Assembly (NCBI GenBank): GCA_963676605.2
Contig: CAXXSP010000014.1
Location: forward strand, 1-55,996
Source of the DNA: SABI01 sp963676605
GTDB taxonomy: Bacteria > Spirochaetota > Spirochaetia > Sphaerochaetales > Sphaerochaetaceae
DNA length: 55,996 nt
Direction: 5' to 3'
Shown here piece after piece: positions 42,802-52,754 of this stretch. The notes under the pieces are model-generated. The model worked only from the letters and a program-made list of their open reading frames with translations, was not told the origin of the DNA and did not search any database. The first letter of the stretch is position 1. Each line of letters starts with the position of its first letter. Made by a program: the position numbers and the translations under genes.

Positions 42802-43248
42802 TCAGTCGATAAATAATTCATACAGATCCTCAGGACTTTTCACCGTCTTCAGGATCCGTTTAAATGAGGAAGAACTTGTTGTCCGTGCAATTGCCGAGAG
42901 TATCTCGATATGGGCACTTGCAAGGTCACTCGGTGCGAGGACCAGGAAGAAATAGGAGCAGTCCTCACCATCCTGTGCCTCAAAAGGGACGGGAGCGGAG
43001 GAAATTCCGACTACCACGTACACTTCATTCACTGCATCGGTTTTCGCGTGGGGAATGGCTATGCCGTCAACAAGACCGGTAGACCCGAGTTCTTCGCGCT
43101 GGTACACCGCCTTCAGGATCTCATCGCCGTTGGTCAGCTGTCTTCTGGTCACCAGGAGGTCGACCAGCTCTTCGATAATCTGCTTCTTTGTCGCCCCTTT
43201 CAGAGGGACCTTCACAAGGTCTTTGTGTAATACGTCACCTAGATTCAT
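42802..43248 (-). CDS. PTS IIA domain protein (fructose/mannitol-Ntr type)
   Basis: A lone EIIA domain. The phosphate-accepting His is in GIAIPHAKTDAV (about residue 65). The N-terminus LGDVLHKDLVKVPLKGATKKQIIEELV is like PtsN. Without IIB or IIC partners here, a regulatory role (EIIA-Ntr-like) is more likely than sugar transport. The start is ATG 43246-43248, with GGGAGGAA just before it; it overlaps the Usp gene by 14 nt. Thus it looks like the last gene of the V-ATPase operon. Confidence 0.88.
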   Translation of the reverse strand: MNLGDVLHKDLVKVPLKGATKKQIIEELVDLLVTRRQLTNGDEILKAVYQREELGSTGLVDGIAIPHAKTDAVNEVYVVVGISSAPVPFEAQDGEDCSYFFLVLAPSDLASAHIEILSAIARTTSSSSFKRILKTVKSPEDLYELFID

Positions 43249-43759
43249 ACATTTCCTCCCCTCTCGCGTCTTCGAGCGATTCGTACATATCCCACACATC
43301 GTCATTGTCCTTGACGACAAAGACGGGAAGGCTCGCGCTTCTCATCATCCGATCGGTGTCACTGAGAAGTTCATCACGACGGGAGTGAATCTCGCTGAGT
43401 CCGCCGAGAACCAGTATATCGATCCGGTTCTCACTGATACAGTCCCTGACTTCCCTGGTCACCTCACCCTCTCGTCTGAAGCAGGTGACATCGATACCCT
43501 TCTTCTTCCCGAGTTTCTTCACATGGTTCAGGTGCCTCTCGGCATCTCCCTCGATATCTCTCTGATATTCCTGCTGTTCAATGTCGAGAAAAATATGTGC
43601 CTTCACCAGATCCTGCAGCGCCTTCGTGTTTACCACATAGACGGCACTGAGCGATGCTCCAAGCTGTCGGGCCAGAACGATCGAGGCCATGGCGGCACTC
43701 ATAGAATCTTCTGATCCATCAAGATAGACAAGGAGTCTCTTGAACATCTGTTCCATCAC
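43235..43759 (-). CDS. universal stress protein (UspA family)
   Basis: A 174-residue Usp domain: KRLLVYLDGSEDSMSAAMASIVLARQLGASLSAVYVV at the start and ILVLGGLSEIHSRRDELLSDTDRMMRSASLPVFVV near the end. The nucleotide-binding G-x2-G-x9-G(S/T) motif is not clearly conserved (GLSEIHS follows GG), so it may belong to the Usp proteins that do not bind ATP. It lies between atpD and the PTS IIA gene, suggesting a link to energy status. Confidence 0.85.
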   Translation of the reverse strand: MMEQMFKRLLVYLDGSEDSMSAAMASIVLARQLGASLSAVYVVNTKALQDLVKAHIFLDIEQQEYQRDIEGDAERHLNHVKKLGKKKGIDVTCFRREGEVTREVRDCISENRIDILVLGGLSEIHSRRDELLSDTDRMMRSASLPVFVVKDNDDVWDMYESLEDARGEEMYESR

Positions 43760-43776
43760 TTCCCTCCTCCTTCACA

Positions 43777-44415
43777 TCAGAGATGCGATTGCATCTTTGA
43801 TGCATCAAGCCGTTGTTTCACCTGCTTGAGTATCATGAAAGATTCACGTTCAGCTTCCTCAATCCGCTGTTTTGTGAACCTGAGGTCTTCTTCCAGTCCC
43901 GGAATCACGATCTTTTCCAGGGCATTCACTTTTCGTATCGTTTTCTTCACTTCACGCGCAAGACGCATGATGGAGACTTTCAGTTCCGCAAGACGCCCCA
44001 TGAGAGAGAGAGTCTCACGGAACTTCTCAAGGGAATCCTCAACAGATAGGGTGGTCCCCTCCGGAGAGAAATAGGGGCCCTTGTCAACGAAAGAGGTACC
44101 GACTCTCGGGAGGTGGACTCCCATGACTTTCCTCTCGTGGAGTTCTATATCGCTTTCGGTCGTTACGGCAGGAAAGACGTTATTCACTTTCAGCCTGCCC
44201 ATCTGCAGCACCGTATGTTCCAGAGAGTCATGAGATGAGGCAAGGGCAGCATCAACCCTGCTCTGGTAATCTACGGCCTGGTCCACCATGGTGAGCAGTT
44301 CCACCACGAGGATGGACCGCTTCTGATCGAGCAGTTCATACCCGAGCTGAGCGAATGCGAGGTCATCTTTCAGTTTCAGCAGATTACTCCGTGTCGGAGC
44401 GATCATCGTCGCCAT
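43777..44415 (-). CDS. atpD: V/A-type ATPase subunit D
   Basis: Subunit D is the central rotor shaft of the V1/A1 part. The protein is almost all alpha-helical: TRSNLLKLKDDLAFAQLGYELLDQKRSILVVEL at the start, and LAREVKKTIRKVNALEKIVIPGLEEDLRFTKQRIEEAERESF near the end, the family signature. Length 212. It is intact and follows atpB by 2 nt. Confidence 0.95.
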   Translation of the reverse strand: MATMIAPTRSNLLKLKDDLAFAQLGYELLDQKRSILVVELLTMVDQAVDYQSRVDAALASSHDSLEHTVLQMGRLKVNNVFPAVTTESDIELHERKVMGVHLPRVGTSFVDKGPYFSPEGTTLSVEDSLEKFRETLSLMGRLAELKVSIMRLAREVKKTIRKVNALEKIVIPGLEEDLRFTKQRIEEAERESFMILKQVKQRLDASKMQSHL

Positions 44416-44417
44416 CT

Positions 44418-45833
44418 CTACCCCTTGTAATATTTCGCGAGCTCTTCTTCACTTACCCTCTTCAGCTCTTCGGCAGGCAGGTGTTCAAGCACCTTCCAGC
44501 CCCTGTCCAATGTCTCCTCAATACTTCTATTCTCATCCACTCTCTGGTTCACGAAATCCTTCTCGAAGGCTGCTCCGAAATCGAGATAGTGATGGTCGAG
44601 TGCAGTAAGCTCCTCCTCTCCAATGACGGAGGCAAGATTCCTCACATCCTTTACATGAGAATAGGAGGCGAAGAGCTGGTTCGCGAGGTGAGGGTGATCG
44701 TCTCTTGTCATTCCTTCTCCGATACCGTCTTTCATCAGTCTCGACAGACTCGGCAGGCCGTTGATCGGGGGATATACTCCCTGAGAGTGCATATCACGAT
44801 CGAAGACAATCTGTCCCTCCGTGATATACCCGGTAAGGTCCGGTATCGGATGGGAGATATCATCATTGGGCATCGTAAGGATCGGCAGCTGAGTGATCGA
44901 GCCGCTTCTTCCGACTATCTTTCCGCTCCGTTCATAGAGCTCTGCAAGGTTGCTGTACAGATATCCCGGGTATCCTTTCCTTGAAGGGATTTCTCCCCGC
45001 AGCGTGCTGATCTCCCTGAGAGATTCACAGTAGTTCGTCATGTCCGTCATGATCACCAGTACCTGGTATCCTTTATTGAAGGCAAGGTGTTCAGCAAGAG
45101 TGAGGGCTGAACGGGGGGTAATCATCCTTTCGATAGAAGGATCATCGGCAAGGGAGAGGAAGAAGGCAACCTGTGAGAGTACACCGCTGTTGGTGAAGGA
45201 GTCTATGAAGTAGCGTGCGACGTCATATTTCACTCCCATGGCGGCGAAGACGATAACGGTCTCGGCTTCCCGTCCGGGCACGGTCGCCTGATTCGAGATC
45301 TGGGCGGCAAGGCGGTTATGAGGGAGTCCGTTTCCGCTGAAGATGGGGAGCTTCTGTCCCTGAATGAGGGTCGTCAGTCCGTCGAGAACCGAGACTCCGG
45401 TCTGTATGAAGTCCTGAGGGTACTCCCGGCTCGTCGGATTGATCGGCAGGCCGTTGATGCTCATGATCTCCTCCCCCTTCGGAAGAGGGGCGTCATCAAT
45501 CGGGCGTCCGAGGCCGTTCATGACCCGCCCGAGCATGCCGCTCGAGACCGGCAGGGTGAACGATTCACCCATAAATTTCACGCGTGTGGAGGGAAGTGTA
45601 AGCCCGTCAGTACCTTCAAAGAGCTGAACGACCACCACCTCGTCGGAGGTGTCGAGCACCTGACCGAGCCTGATCTTACCGGTTCTGTCATGTACTTCAA
45701 CAAGCTCGCCGAATCCGACCGGATGGGTGTTATGGACATAGACCAGAGGTCCTTCGATCCTGTTCACCCCTATGTATTCCCGTCCTTTCAGCAGTTCCTG
45801 CTCAACGGCATTCATCTCATCCTTACGTTTCAT
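44418..45833 (-). CDS. atpB: V/A-type ATPase subunit B
   Basis: The non-catalytic nucleotide-site subunit of V1/A1. Typical parts: GPLVYVHNTHPVGFGELVEV, VLDGLTTLIQGQKLPIFSGNGLPHNRLAAQI (no full Walker A, as expected for B), VLVIMTDMTNYCESLREIST, PSRKGYPGYLYSNLAELYERSG and GSITQLPILTMPNDDISHPIPDLTGYITEGQI. The start is ATG 45831-45833, following GGGAGAG; it overlaps atpA by 11 nt. About 471 residues, no frameshift. Confidence 0.96.
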   Translation of the reverse strand: MKRKDEMNAVEQELLKGREYIGVNRIEGPLVYVHNTHPVGFGELVEVHDRTGKIRLGQVLDTSDEVVVVQLFEGTDGLTLPSTRVKFMGESFTLPVSSGMLGRVMNGLGRPIDDAPLPKGEEIMSINGLPINPTSREYPQDFIQTGVSVLDGLTTLIQGQKLPIFSGNGLPHNRLAAQISNQATVPGREAETVIVFAAMGVKYDVARYFIDSFTNSGVLSQVAFFLSLADDPSIERMITPRSALTLAEHLAFNKGYQVLVIMTDMTNYCESLREISTLRGEIPSRKGYPGYLYSNLAELYERSGKIVGRSGSITQLPILTMPNDDISHPIPDLTGYITEGQIVFDRDMHSQGVYPPINGLPSLSRLMKDGIGEGMTRDDHPHLANQLFASYSHVKDVRNLASVIGEEELTALDHHYLDFGAAFEKDFVNQRVDENRSIEETLDRGWKVLEHLPAEELKRVSEEELAKYYKG

Positions 45834-47613
45834 ACATCTCTCCCAGCCGGTGTATCTGCCGCTCAAGGCGGATAGTCAGACGATCAAGTTCGTCGATATT
45901 CCCATCATGAATAGTGAATCGCATGCGGGCGATCTCCTGAACCACCTTCATTTTCTTTACCCTGACAAGGGGAAGTCCTCTGCTTATCGCAGCGGAACCC
46001 AGTTCCCAGTAGGTGAGAATCACATGGAGCATCCCGAGCTGTTTCTCGATAGAGGAGTATCGGTCATTCTCATCGAATGCGTTCTGCTGAAGGAATGCGT
46101 TCTTGAACAGCGAGCAGACTTCAAGAATGAAATTCTGGGAATCAGGAAGAGCGTCGGGCCCGACCAGCTTGACGATCTGTTCAAGGCGCACCTCACGGTG
46201 GAGAAGATCCATCATCTGCTGGCGCTGCTCTTTCCAGTGCCCCTCACCCTTCTCAGCCCACCAGGGAGCTACATCATCGACATACTCGCTGTAGGAGTCG
46301 AGCCAGCTGATCGCAGGATAATGGCGTGCTGAGGCAAGGGCTCTGTCGAGACCCCAGAAGCAGCGGACAAAACGCTTCGTATGCTGGGTCACCGGCTCGG
46401 AGAAATCTCCTCCCGGAGGGGAGACGGCTCCTATGATCGAGACTGATCCTTCTTCACCCGCCAGCGTTTCCACTCGTCCCGCTCTCTCATAGAACTCTGC
46501 AATTCGTGTCGGCAGATAGGCGGGGAACCCCTCCTCTGCCGGCATCTCTTCCATTCTTCCGCTCAGCTCTCTGAGAGCTTCAGCCCAGCGGCTGGTGGAA
46601 TCGGCCATCAGGGCAACGTGGTAGCCCTGGTCACGATAATACTCTGCAAGGGTGATACCGGTGTAGATGCTTGCTTCACGTGCACTGACAGGCATGTTGG
46701 AGGTGTTCGCTATGAGAATGGTCCTCTCCATGAGGGATTTACCCGTGTGAGGATCAATCAGGCGCGGAAACTCCCTGAGAACGTCAGTCATTTCGTTCCC
46801 CCGTTCTCCGCAACCTATGTATACGATGATATCCGCATCGCAGTGACGGGCAACGGCATGCTGGGTCATAGTCTTCCCGGTCCCGAAGCCGCCGGGAATC
46901 GCAACCGTTCCCCCCTTGGCTAGAGGGAAGAGCATATCGATGACTCTCTGACCGGTGATGAGGGGAATGGAGAGTGTTTTTCTCTCAGAGACTCTCCTGG
47001 GTTTTCTGATAGCCCATCTGCTCACCATGGTGAGCGTGTGATCTTCTCCCTGTGGATCGCGCAGGGTGCAGATCTCATCCTCAAGAGTATACTCTCCCTC
47101 GGCGGCGATCTTCTCTACGGTGAATTCATCTCCCGCGCTTTCAAGAGAGAGAGGAACCAGGAGGCGGTGGGTGATGTGACTTGTTTCGGGAACACTTCCC
47201 CAGATGGCTCCCACAGGTATACGGTCTCCGACCTTTACACTCGGTGTAAAGGACCACTTCGCCCTTCGGTCTACCGGCGCACTGAAGACTCCCTTTTCGA
47301 TATGGTCTCCGCTCAGATCCCGCAGGCGGCTCAGAGGCCGCTGGATACCGTCATAAATCGTACCTATGATACCGGGACCGAGTTCGACACTGAGAGGCAT
47401 CGATGAACCGTACACACTCTCCCCGGGAGCGATCCCGGTTGTATCCTCATACACCTGAACGACAGCGAGATCCCCGTCAAGCTTCACGATCTCTCCGATG
47501 AGATGAAAGGAGCCGATATAGACAAGTTCCATCATCATCGCATCGGAAATACCGCCCACGGTCACGACCGGGCCGTTTACTCTCTTTACATATCCAATTA
47601 CTTTCTCGGCCAT
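45823..47613 (-). CDS. atpA: V/A-type ATPase catalytic subunit A
   Basis: The catalytic subunit hydrolysing or making ATP. The P-loop is GGFGTGKTMTQHAVARHCDADIIVYIGCGERGNE; the catalytic Glu lies in CGERGNEM. The A-type non-homologous region (about residues 120-190) is present, followed by MADSTSRWAEALRELSGRMEEMPAEEGFPAYLP. Length 596, normal for the family. Intact, in contrast to all subunits upstream of it. Confidence 0.97.
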   Translation of the reverse strand: MAEKVIGYVKRVNGPVVTVGGISDAMMMELVYIGSFHLIGEIVKLDGDLAVVQVYEDTTGIAPGESVYGSSMPLSVELGPGIIGTIYDGIQRPLSRLRDLSGDHIEKGVFSAPVDRRAKWSFTPSVKVGDRIPVGAIWGSVPETSHITHRLLVPLSLESAGDEFTVEKIAAEGEYTLEDEICTLRDPQGEDHTLTMVSRWAIRKPRRVSERKTLSIPLITGQRVIDMLFPLAKGGTVAIPGGFGTGKTMTQHAVARHCDADIIVYIGCGERGNEMTDVLREFPRLIDPHTGKSLMERTILIANTSNMPVSAREASIYTGITLAEYYRDQGYHVALMADSTSRWAEALRELSGRMEEMPAEEGFPAYLPTRIAEFYERAGRVETLAGEEGSVSIIGAVSPPGGDFSEPVTQHTKRFVRCFWGLDRALASARHYPAISWLDSYSEYVDDVAPWWAEKGEGHWKEQRQQMMDLLHREVRLEQIVKLVGPDALPDSQNFILEVCSLFKNAFLQQNAFDENDRYSSIEKQLGMLHVILTYWELGSAAISRGLPLVRVKKMKVVQEIARMRFTIHDGNIDELDRLTIRLERQIHRLGEMYET

Positions 47614-48224
47614 AATTCACCTTCCAGCAGATTCTCGAATTCACTGCGTGAACGGAGAAGTCGGTTCTTCACGAGATTGTTATAGGCGATTCTTCCGTCG
47701 GAGGAGGAAACAATCAGCCCCTGAGAGCTTTCCCTCCTGTCACTCAGAGTGATCGTCACCTCACGTGCGCTCACCTTTTTTACAATCTCTGCAGCGCGTG
47801 ACAGCATCTGCTGATCGATTGTGTCTCTTATCTCCATGGGAGACGATACAGGTATCGCTGTCGAGAGCGATCACACCCCTCCGCGATCCAGAGCGTGTCA
47901 GGCCTCGATATACTCCGGTGTACCTCTCAGAGAGGCCATCATCTGTGCAACGAGCTGCTCGCTAGAGCGGCGAAAGCTCCCGCGAGATGATCACCTCTGA
48001 TTCCCTGAGGATCTGTTTCCTGTCCGCTTCAGCGAGGCGTTCGGCTTCCTTCTTTCTTCCTTCAAGGTACACCCGTTCAGCTTCCTCTGCTTCACATCTT
48101 CTTTTTCTCAGTGTTCTCTACGCAGCGCTTCACACTCAGCTCTGCTCTTTTCCTCGATGGAGGACAGCTTCTTTCGCGGGCCCTTGCGAGGATCCCTTCA
48201 AACAGCATCTTTGACGTCACTCAT
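47598..48224 (-). pseudogene. atpE: V/A-type ATPase subunit E, frameshifted
   Basis: Subunit E forms the peripheral stalk. The N-terminal start ATG (48222-48224) overlaps the stop of atpF as ATGA. Joined frames read MLFEGILARAREEA, a long charged helix (EAEEAERVYLEGRKKEAERLA-ADRKQIL), and the C-terminal domain EVTITLSDRRESSQGLIVSSSDGRIAYNN-LVKNRLLRSRSEFENLL. At least four single-base shifts (near 48205, 48165, 48110 and 47840-47960) are needed; each keeps the family pattern when corrected. The end overlaps atpA by 16 nt. Confidence 0.8.
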
Positions 48225-48526
48225 AAGGCAACTCCAATCGCCTGATTCACAAGCTTTCTCAGGTCCCTGCTCGTAAAGCTGTTCGCACGGTCGGGAATCT
48301 CAACGATAAGAGGAAAGGTCTCGCTGAAAATATAGCGGTCAACCTCCTCGCGAATAAGATCAGCCGTGCTCTGTGTGATGATAATGATGCCGTATGCTCT
48401 GTCACTGAGAGCCTCAGAGAGTGCACTGGCAGGCCTGTCACACCTGTCTCTGCGACACGACCCGTGGTCCCGACGAGAGAGAATCCGAGGACAGTGTCTT
48501 CATCACCGATCACACAAATACTTCAT
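48221..48526 (-). pseudogene. atpF: V/A-type ATPase subunit F, frameshifted
   Basis: The small central-stalk subunit. Joined frames give MKYL-VIGDEDTVLGFSLVG, then SEALSDRAYGIIIITQSTADLIREEVDRYI and FPLIVEIPDRANSFTSRDLRKLV, ending AIGVAL at TGA 48221-48223. These are the normal F-subunit opening (VIGD-DTVLGF.L.G) and end. Two or three single-base shifts (near 48513, 48435) interrupt it. Start ATG 48524-48526. Confidence 0.75.
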
Positions 48527-48538
48527 CCGGCTTCTCCG

Positions 48539-48907
48539 CTACGCTTTACCGAGAATCATCAGAGCGGTGATGAATCCGAATACGACGAGACCTTCTGCGA
48601 GTGCTATGAAGATGAGAGCCTGCGAACCGAGTTCAGGTTTTTCACTCATCGCACGCCATGGCGGCGGCTCCCACATGGCTGATTGCATAACCTGCACCCA
48701 GAGCATCCGAAGGCGAAAGCGATCGATGCTGCCCATCACCACCCAGGGCAGCGCTGAAGATGAGGTTGCGGCTGCGGCATGGTTCGCCTGCGGGTTCACG
48801 TCGCCGCTGTAAGTAGACGGGGCGAAAAGCAGGGTGGACAGAAGCATGAGAGCGACCGTCGCGGCCAGCGAGAGACGTAGGCGTTTCTTGAAAATTTGCA
48901 CATTCAC
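48539..48907 (-). CDS. atpK: V/A-type ATPase subunit K (membrane rotor ring)
   Basis: The proteolipid of the Vo/Ao ring. A GTG start (48905-48907) follows GGGAGG at 8 nt. The N-terminus is hydrophobic (signal or first helix). The end ELGSQALIFIALAEGLVVFGFITALMILG is the last helix with the ion-binding Glu. The middle (about 48640-48740) reads out of frame; the expected LGAGYAISHVGAAAM lies in another frame, so two compensating shifts are present. Glu is followed by Gly, with no Ser/Thr as in Na+-binding rings, which hints at H+; this is inference. Confidence 0.75.
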   Translation of the reverse strand: MNVQIFKKRLRLSLAATVALMLLSTLLFAPSTYSGDVNPQANHAAAATSSSALPWVVMGSIDRFRLRMLWVQVMQSAMWEPPPWRAMSEKPELGSQALIFIALAEGLVVFGFITALMILGKA

Positions 48908-48943
48908 AGTAAGTTCCTCCCTTGATACAGACCGGTGTGTACC

Positions 48944-50872
48944 TTACACAGATCTGCCTGTATGTTTCAGACCTTCTGAACGTGTGTTCAATGTGATAGG
49001 TCTGTATGACTGTTCCATCACCGATAAAGAATTTGGTGAAGAATTCGTAATAATTGAGCCTGAGCGACTGTATTGCAGCGCTGAGCCCTTCCAGAGCAAT
49101 GACGAGTGCATTGCCGAGAATGAGGATCAGGATTGCTCCTGCCGTGTTCGGAGAGAGAGAAGCGATCTCGCTGAAGGCTGCCATCAGGGAAACGTGTGCG
49201 ATACCGAGGCCTGCCACCCTCATGAACGAGAGGGTGTCTGGAGAGGTAGCAGCCTGAAGATCTCCAGAATGATCACGACACCAGTCCATCACTGCATCTA
49301 GAAGGAACGGTCCCTTCTTCTTTTCCATGCAATGCTCTACCGGCGTACGGAAAAAGAGGAGGACGACAGCTACCGCCAGGGAAATCACGATCCCGTTCGA
49401 GGAAGGGAAGGAGGAATACCCGCTCTTGACAAAACCGTTCGAGAGATAGATTCCCATCGAGAAGAGAAAGGCTCCTATGATTCCGTTCTTCTCAAACACG
49501 AGCGGTATCCATTCCTTTTCTTCTCACGAGATTTATCCAGTTGAGGATGAGACCCGTGTAGATGACGATGATACCGAATTTCAGCGTAATGCCGAGTATC
49601 GAGTAGACATCATGCAGGGTCTGTCCGTGGGGAAAGACCGCACCATGGTAATCGAACCAGAGCGGCGGAAAGAGCGGGAAGCCGAAGTAGGATCCGAAGA
49701 CGACGCCGCTTACGACAGAAGAGAGACCGAGATAGATCATCAGTCTCAGGACAGTAGACTCTTTTCTTCACCCTCGATCCTATCAGGCCGAGAAGGAAGA
49801 TGACGAGTCCCTGTCCTGCGTCGGCGAACATCAGGGCGAAACATTGTCATATAGGAGATGGCGACGAACACGGTGGGATTTATCGTCCCGTATTGCGGAG
49901 TCGAGTAATTCGTCACGATCGACTCAAAAGGTTTCAGATAGCTGAAATCATCGAGGGCGACAGGGATCTCCTCGCGAATCATCTCCTTCTCTTCCGTATA
50001 CTCGGTGACACAGGCACCGCCTGTCACCTTCAGAAGCTCCTCTTCAATCAGCTCCTTCTGGTCACTTGGAATCCATCCTGAGAAGATCGTGGTATTCCGT
50101 CGTCAGCGAGAAGTGCCCCGAGATATAGCCGAGGAGCTGGTACACCCTACCCTTTCTGTAGATCTCATCCAGTGCATCCTGATCCTTCCTGATCGAATCA
50201 CCGACCTCGAGAAGGAGTTTCCGGTTCTCTTCCTGTAAGAGCGCGATACGCTTTTCAAGTTCCTTCTGGCAAACCGTATAGGCTTTATCAGTGGAAGACG
50301 CTTCTTCACTCCACGAGAGACTTTCAAGAACAGGTTCCACATTCTGTCTTTCCCGGGAAAGCGAGAGAAGGTAGAGGACTCCCTCCTCCTCTGAGGAACA
50401 CAGAAGGGTGCTGTATTCTGCCAGCCGGGAGGTGAGTGTTTCTGATTTCCCCTCAGGGATATGTCCGATATGAAGATCAAGGTATTCCCGACCTCTGCCA
50501 CTCCAGATACCCGAGAAGTTCCCGGTTCCTGGTAAGAAGAGCATTCACCTGTTTCTGTCTATCTCTGATGCTGTTGAGTAGGCGGTGGAGGCGTTCGAGA
50601 AGTTTCTCGGCGCCTTCCAGATCAAGCGGACTCTCAGCGTCGATATCCTTCTGGTCAGGCTGAGGAAGGGGCGTTTCGATCTGACGGTAAAGAGACTCAA
50701 TCTGCGGAAGCAGAGCCTCTACCGAGGAGAGAGACTCATCCCGTGCCGACCGTGTAACATAGTCTCCTGCGAGTGCTTCCAACTCCGTAAAATCTACAAG
50801 CCCGAGACTGAGAAGCTTCTTCTTGACTTCTGTTGCATGCTCCTTCAGCACCAGAGCTGTAAGCAGAGACAT
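48944..50872 (-). pseudogene. atpI: V/A-type ATPase subunit I (a-type membrane subunit), frameshifted
   Basis: Subunit I holds the ion half-channels. It begins MSLLTALVLKEHATEVKKKLLSLGLVDF at ATG 50870-50872, 3 nt after the stop of atpC, with a coiled N-terminal part (IRDRQKQVNALLTRNRELLGYLE). Membrane parts follow in shifted frames: FADAGQGLVIFLLGLIGSRVK, then GAFLFSMGIYLSNGF, MRVAGLGIAHVSLMAAFSEIA and GAILILILGNALVIALEGLSAAIQSLRLNYYEFFTKFF, the C-terminal signature. It stops near TAA 48944-48946. At least five single-base shifts break it. Confidence 0.8.
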
Positions 50873-50875
50873 CTG

Positions 50876-51976
50876 TCACTGTAAAAAACTTTCATAGACC
50901 TGCCTCCCTGACAGCTCCACTCCCTGAGGAATACTGTACCGTCATAAAGAAGCCGTTTCACAACACTATCCTGCTGTTCCGTGAGAAAGAAATAACTGAG
51001 GACAGTCCCGATGGAGAAGGGATTCCCCCTCAGGAGCTGATGGTACTCCCTCTTTCTCTTTGAGAAGAGATAGTTTTCCACCCATGATGATCTGAGCCCT
51101 GATATCATCTTCTGCTACCCCCCTCAAGCTGCGAAGCCAGAAGAGGATAACGCCTTTTCACCAGTGATAAAAGAAGTTCTTTCTGCATCGGCTGCGTCAT
51201 GACTGCGCGAAATCTGCTGTCTGACGCAGAGACCACGCAGGAAAAGTATATGCTCTATCTGATCCGGCCTCAGGTCATACAGTGCATGATAGCGGAACAC
51301 ATTGATCAGATTCTTCAGGTCCCCGTCTGATTCCAGGATCGACGATATGATCTCCCGGTCTTCCCTCGTAAGGGAGGAAAGTGGTTTCTGGACGGCTTTG
51401 ACCCAGATATGATCGAGACGGTCTCAAGGAAGAACAGCCCCTCGTCCATCAAGTCGCTCCTGAGAGAACTGAGAGATGACCTCTCTCATAGCAGGTGCCA
51501 GGCTAAGGCTGCAGAAATCTCATTAAAACTCTTCGCATTTGCCAGCGCGAGCCAGGGGATATCATCAACTATCCGCTTGTATACAGGTTAGGTGACTCTC
51601 TGTGAGATATTCTCCCCCTATGATGATATTACTGAAATAGAGCTCGTACCATCCCCTTGATATATTCTCGATCTCGAGCTTTCGTGTGAAGGAGTGAATA
51701 AGGGGTGCGATATCGTGCATCGAGTGCTTTCGCGATCTCCTGATGGATCCTGATATTCCTTCGGTTGATGGAAGCTCTCTAGCAGCTGAAGGTCAGCGCT
51801 TTCATGGTAGAGCCCGTTAAAGCTGTCCATAAGGCGTGTCCTGCATCTGGTTGAGGAGCTGTTCGATACTCCTGCTCTTCGACAGAGATACAAGCTGATC
51901 TTCAGTGAGCTATTTCGTGGACATCGCGACCACGTATCTTCGCGTTGATGTATGCGTAACGTCCTACCTGCGACAC
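50876..51976 (-). pseudogene. atpC: V/A-type ATPase subunit C, frameshifted
   Basis: Subunit C (AC39/d family) links the rotor ring to the central shaft. It starts at GTG 51974-51976, 3 nt after the stop of the upstream gene: SQVGRYAYINAKIRGRDVHEIAH, the standard opening of the family. Later frames give FNGLYHESADLQLLESF and at the end NPFSIGTVLSYFFLTEQQDSVVKRLLYDG. It stops at TGA 50876-50878. Many single-base shifts, at least six over 1.1 kb, make this the most damaged V-ATPase gene; the centre (51120-51600) is hard to read. Confidence 0.7.
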
Positions 51977-51979
51977 TGG

Positions 51980-52324
51980 CTACACATCCTCTTGAGGAAT
52001 CCTCGAGGTTAGAAGGTATGCACACAATCTTCTCAGCGATTCTTCCAGCCCGTTCCTGTATCTGTTCGGAGTGAAGGCCTGGAGGAGTTCACTTCCTCTC
52101 GATAGGCCGCAAGAGCAGATTTCGATTCAGCAGACACGGCTTTCAAGGTCCTGTTCCCTCTGTTTTCTGAGAAGAATCGTATATTCCTGCATCTCCCTCT
52201 GTAATGAGATTTGAAGGTCCTTCACCTTCTGGTCTGCATCACGTCTCGCCGTATCCACGATGGAGGAAGCTTTCTTTTCAACCTGAAGAATCTCTTCAAT
52301 CACATGCTGACTCATATCTGACAT
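51980..52324 (-). pseudogene. V/A-type ATPase stalk subunit G/H-like, frameshifted
   Basis: The first gene of the V-ATPase operon. A helical, coiled-coil protein: HVIEEILQVEKKASSIVDTARRDADQ and LQREMQEYTILLRKQREQDLES, as in the AhaH/NtpF stalk subunits. Joined frames run on as AESKSALAAYREEV and GRIAEKIVAYLLTSRIPQED-V to TAG 51980-51982. Two or three single-base shifts occur between 52030 and 52135. A TATACA box (52325-52330) touches the first ATG, so translation may begin at the fourth codon, ATG 52315. Confidence 0.65.
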
Positions 52325-52394
52325 TGTATATTCGAAGTCTTAACAGCGCAAGCAGAAGATAGGGAGGGAAACGAGGTGGAAACCTGATTACTCC

Positions 52395-52754
52395 TCAGAA
52401 CATGGGCTTCAGCACTTCCCCGCTCAGGACAAACTGCTGTGGAGACATCGCCTCAATAAGGGGGAGCACTACATCTCTCAGGCGTCATCAGATGTAACCG
52501 ACCCGTACGGGGTCCTCTGTCATCATCACGGAAAGCGCTGAGGACGGGATATTCTCTGAACCGGGAAGGATTCCACAATGAAAGTCACCCTCTTCCCTGC
52601 GGCAGAATCTTCGAATGGAATTCACAATCTCACGGTTCGGGAAATAGGAATCCCAGAATTCCATCTCTTCCATCACATCAACTATACCGAGTTCATAATA
52701 GCGGTCGTCGGTCAGAATGGAATCTGTGACCGCATTTCCGATATTTCTACTCAA
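52395..52754 (-). pseudogene. unknown small protein, one frameshift
   Basis: About 119 residues when one shift near 52490 is corrected. The N-terminal part reads DSILTDDRYYELGIVDVMEEMEFWDSYFPNREIVNSI and the end RLRDVVLPLIEAMSPQQFVLS, stopping at TGA 52395-52397. It begins at a TTG overlapping the stop of the usher-like gene by 8 nt, or at a later ATG. The tail (LIEAMSPQQFVLSGEVL) faintly recalls the end of FlhA-type export proteins (VLS-x-E), but this is too short to rely on. It lies between the usher-like gene and the V-ATPase operon. Function unknown. Confidence 0.5.
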
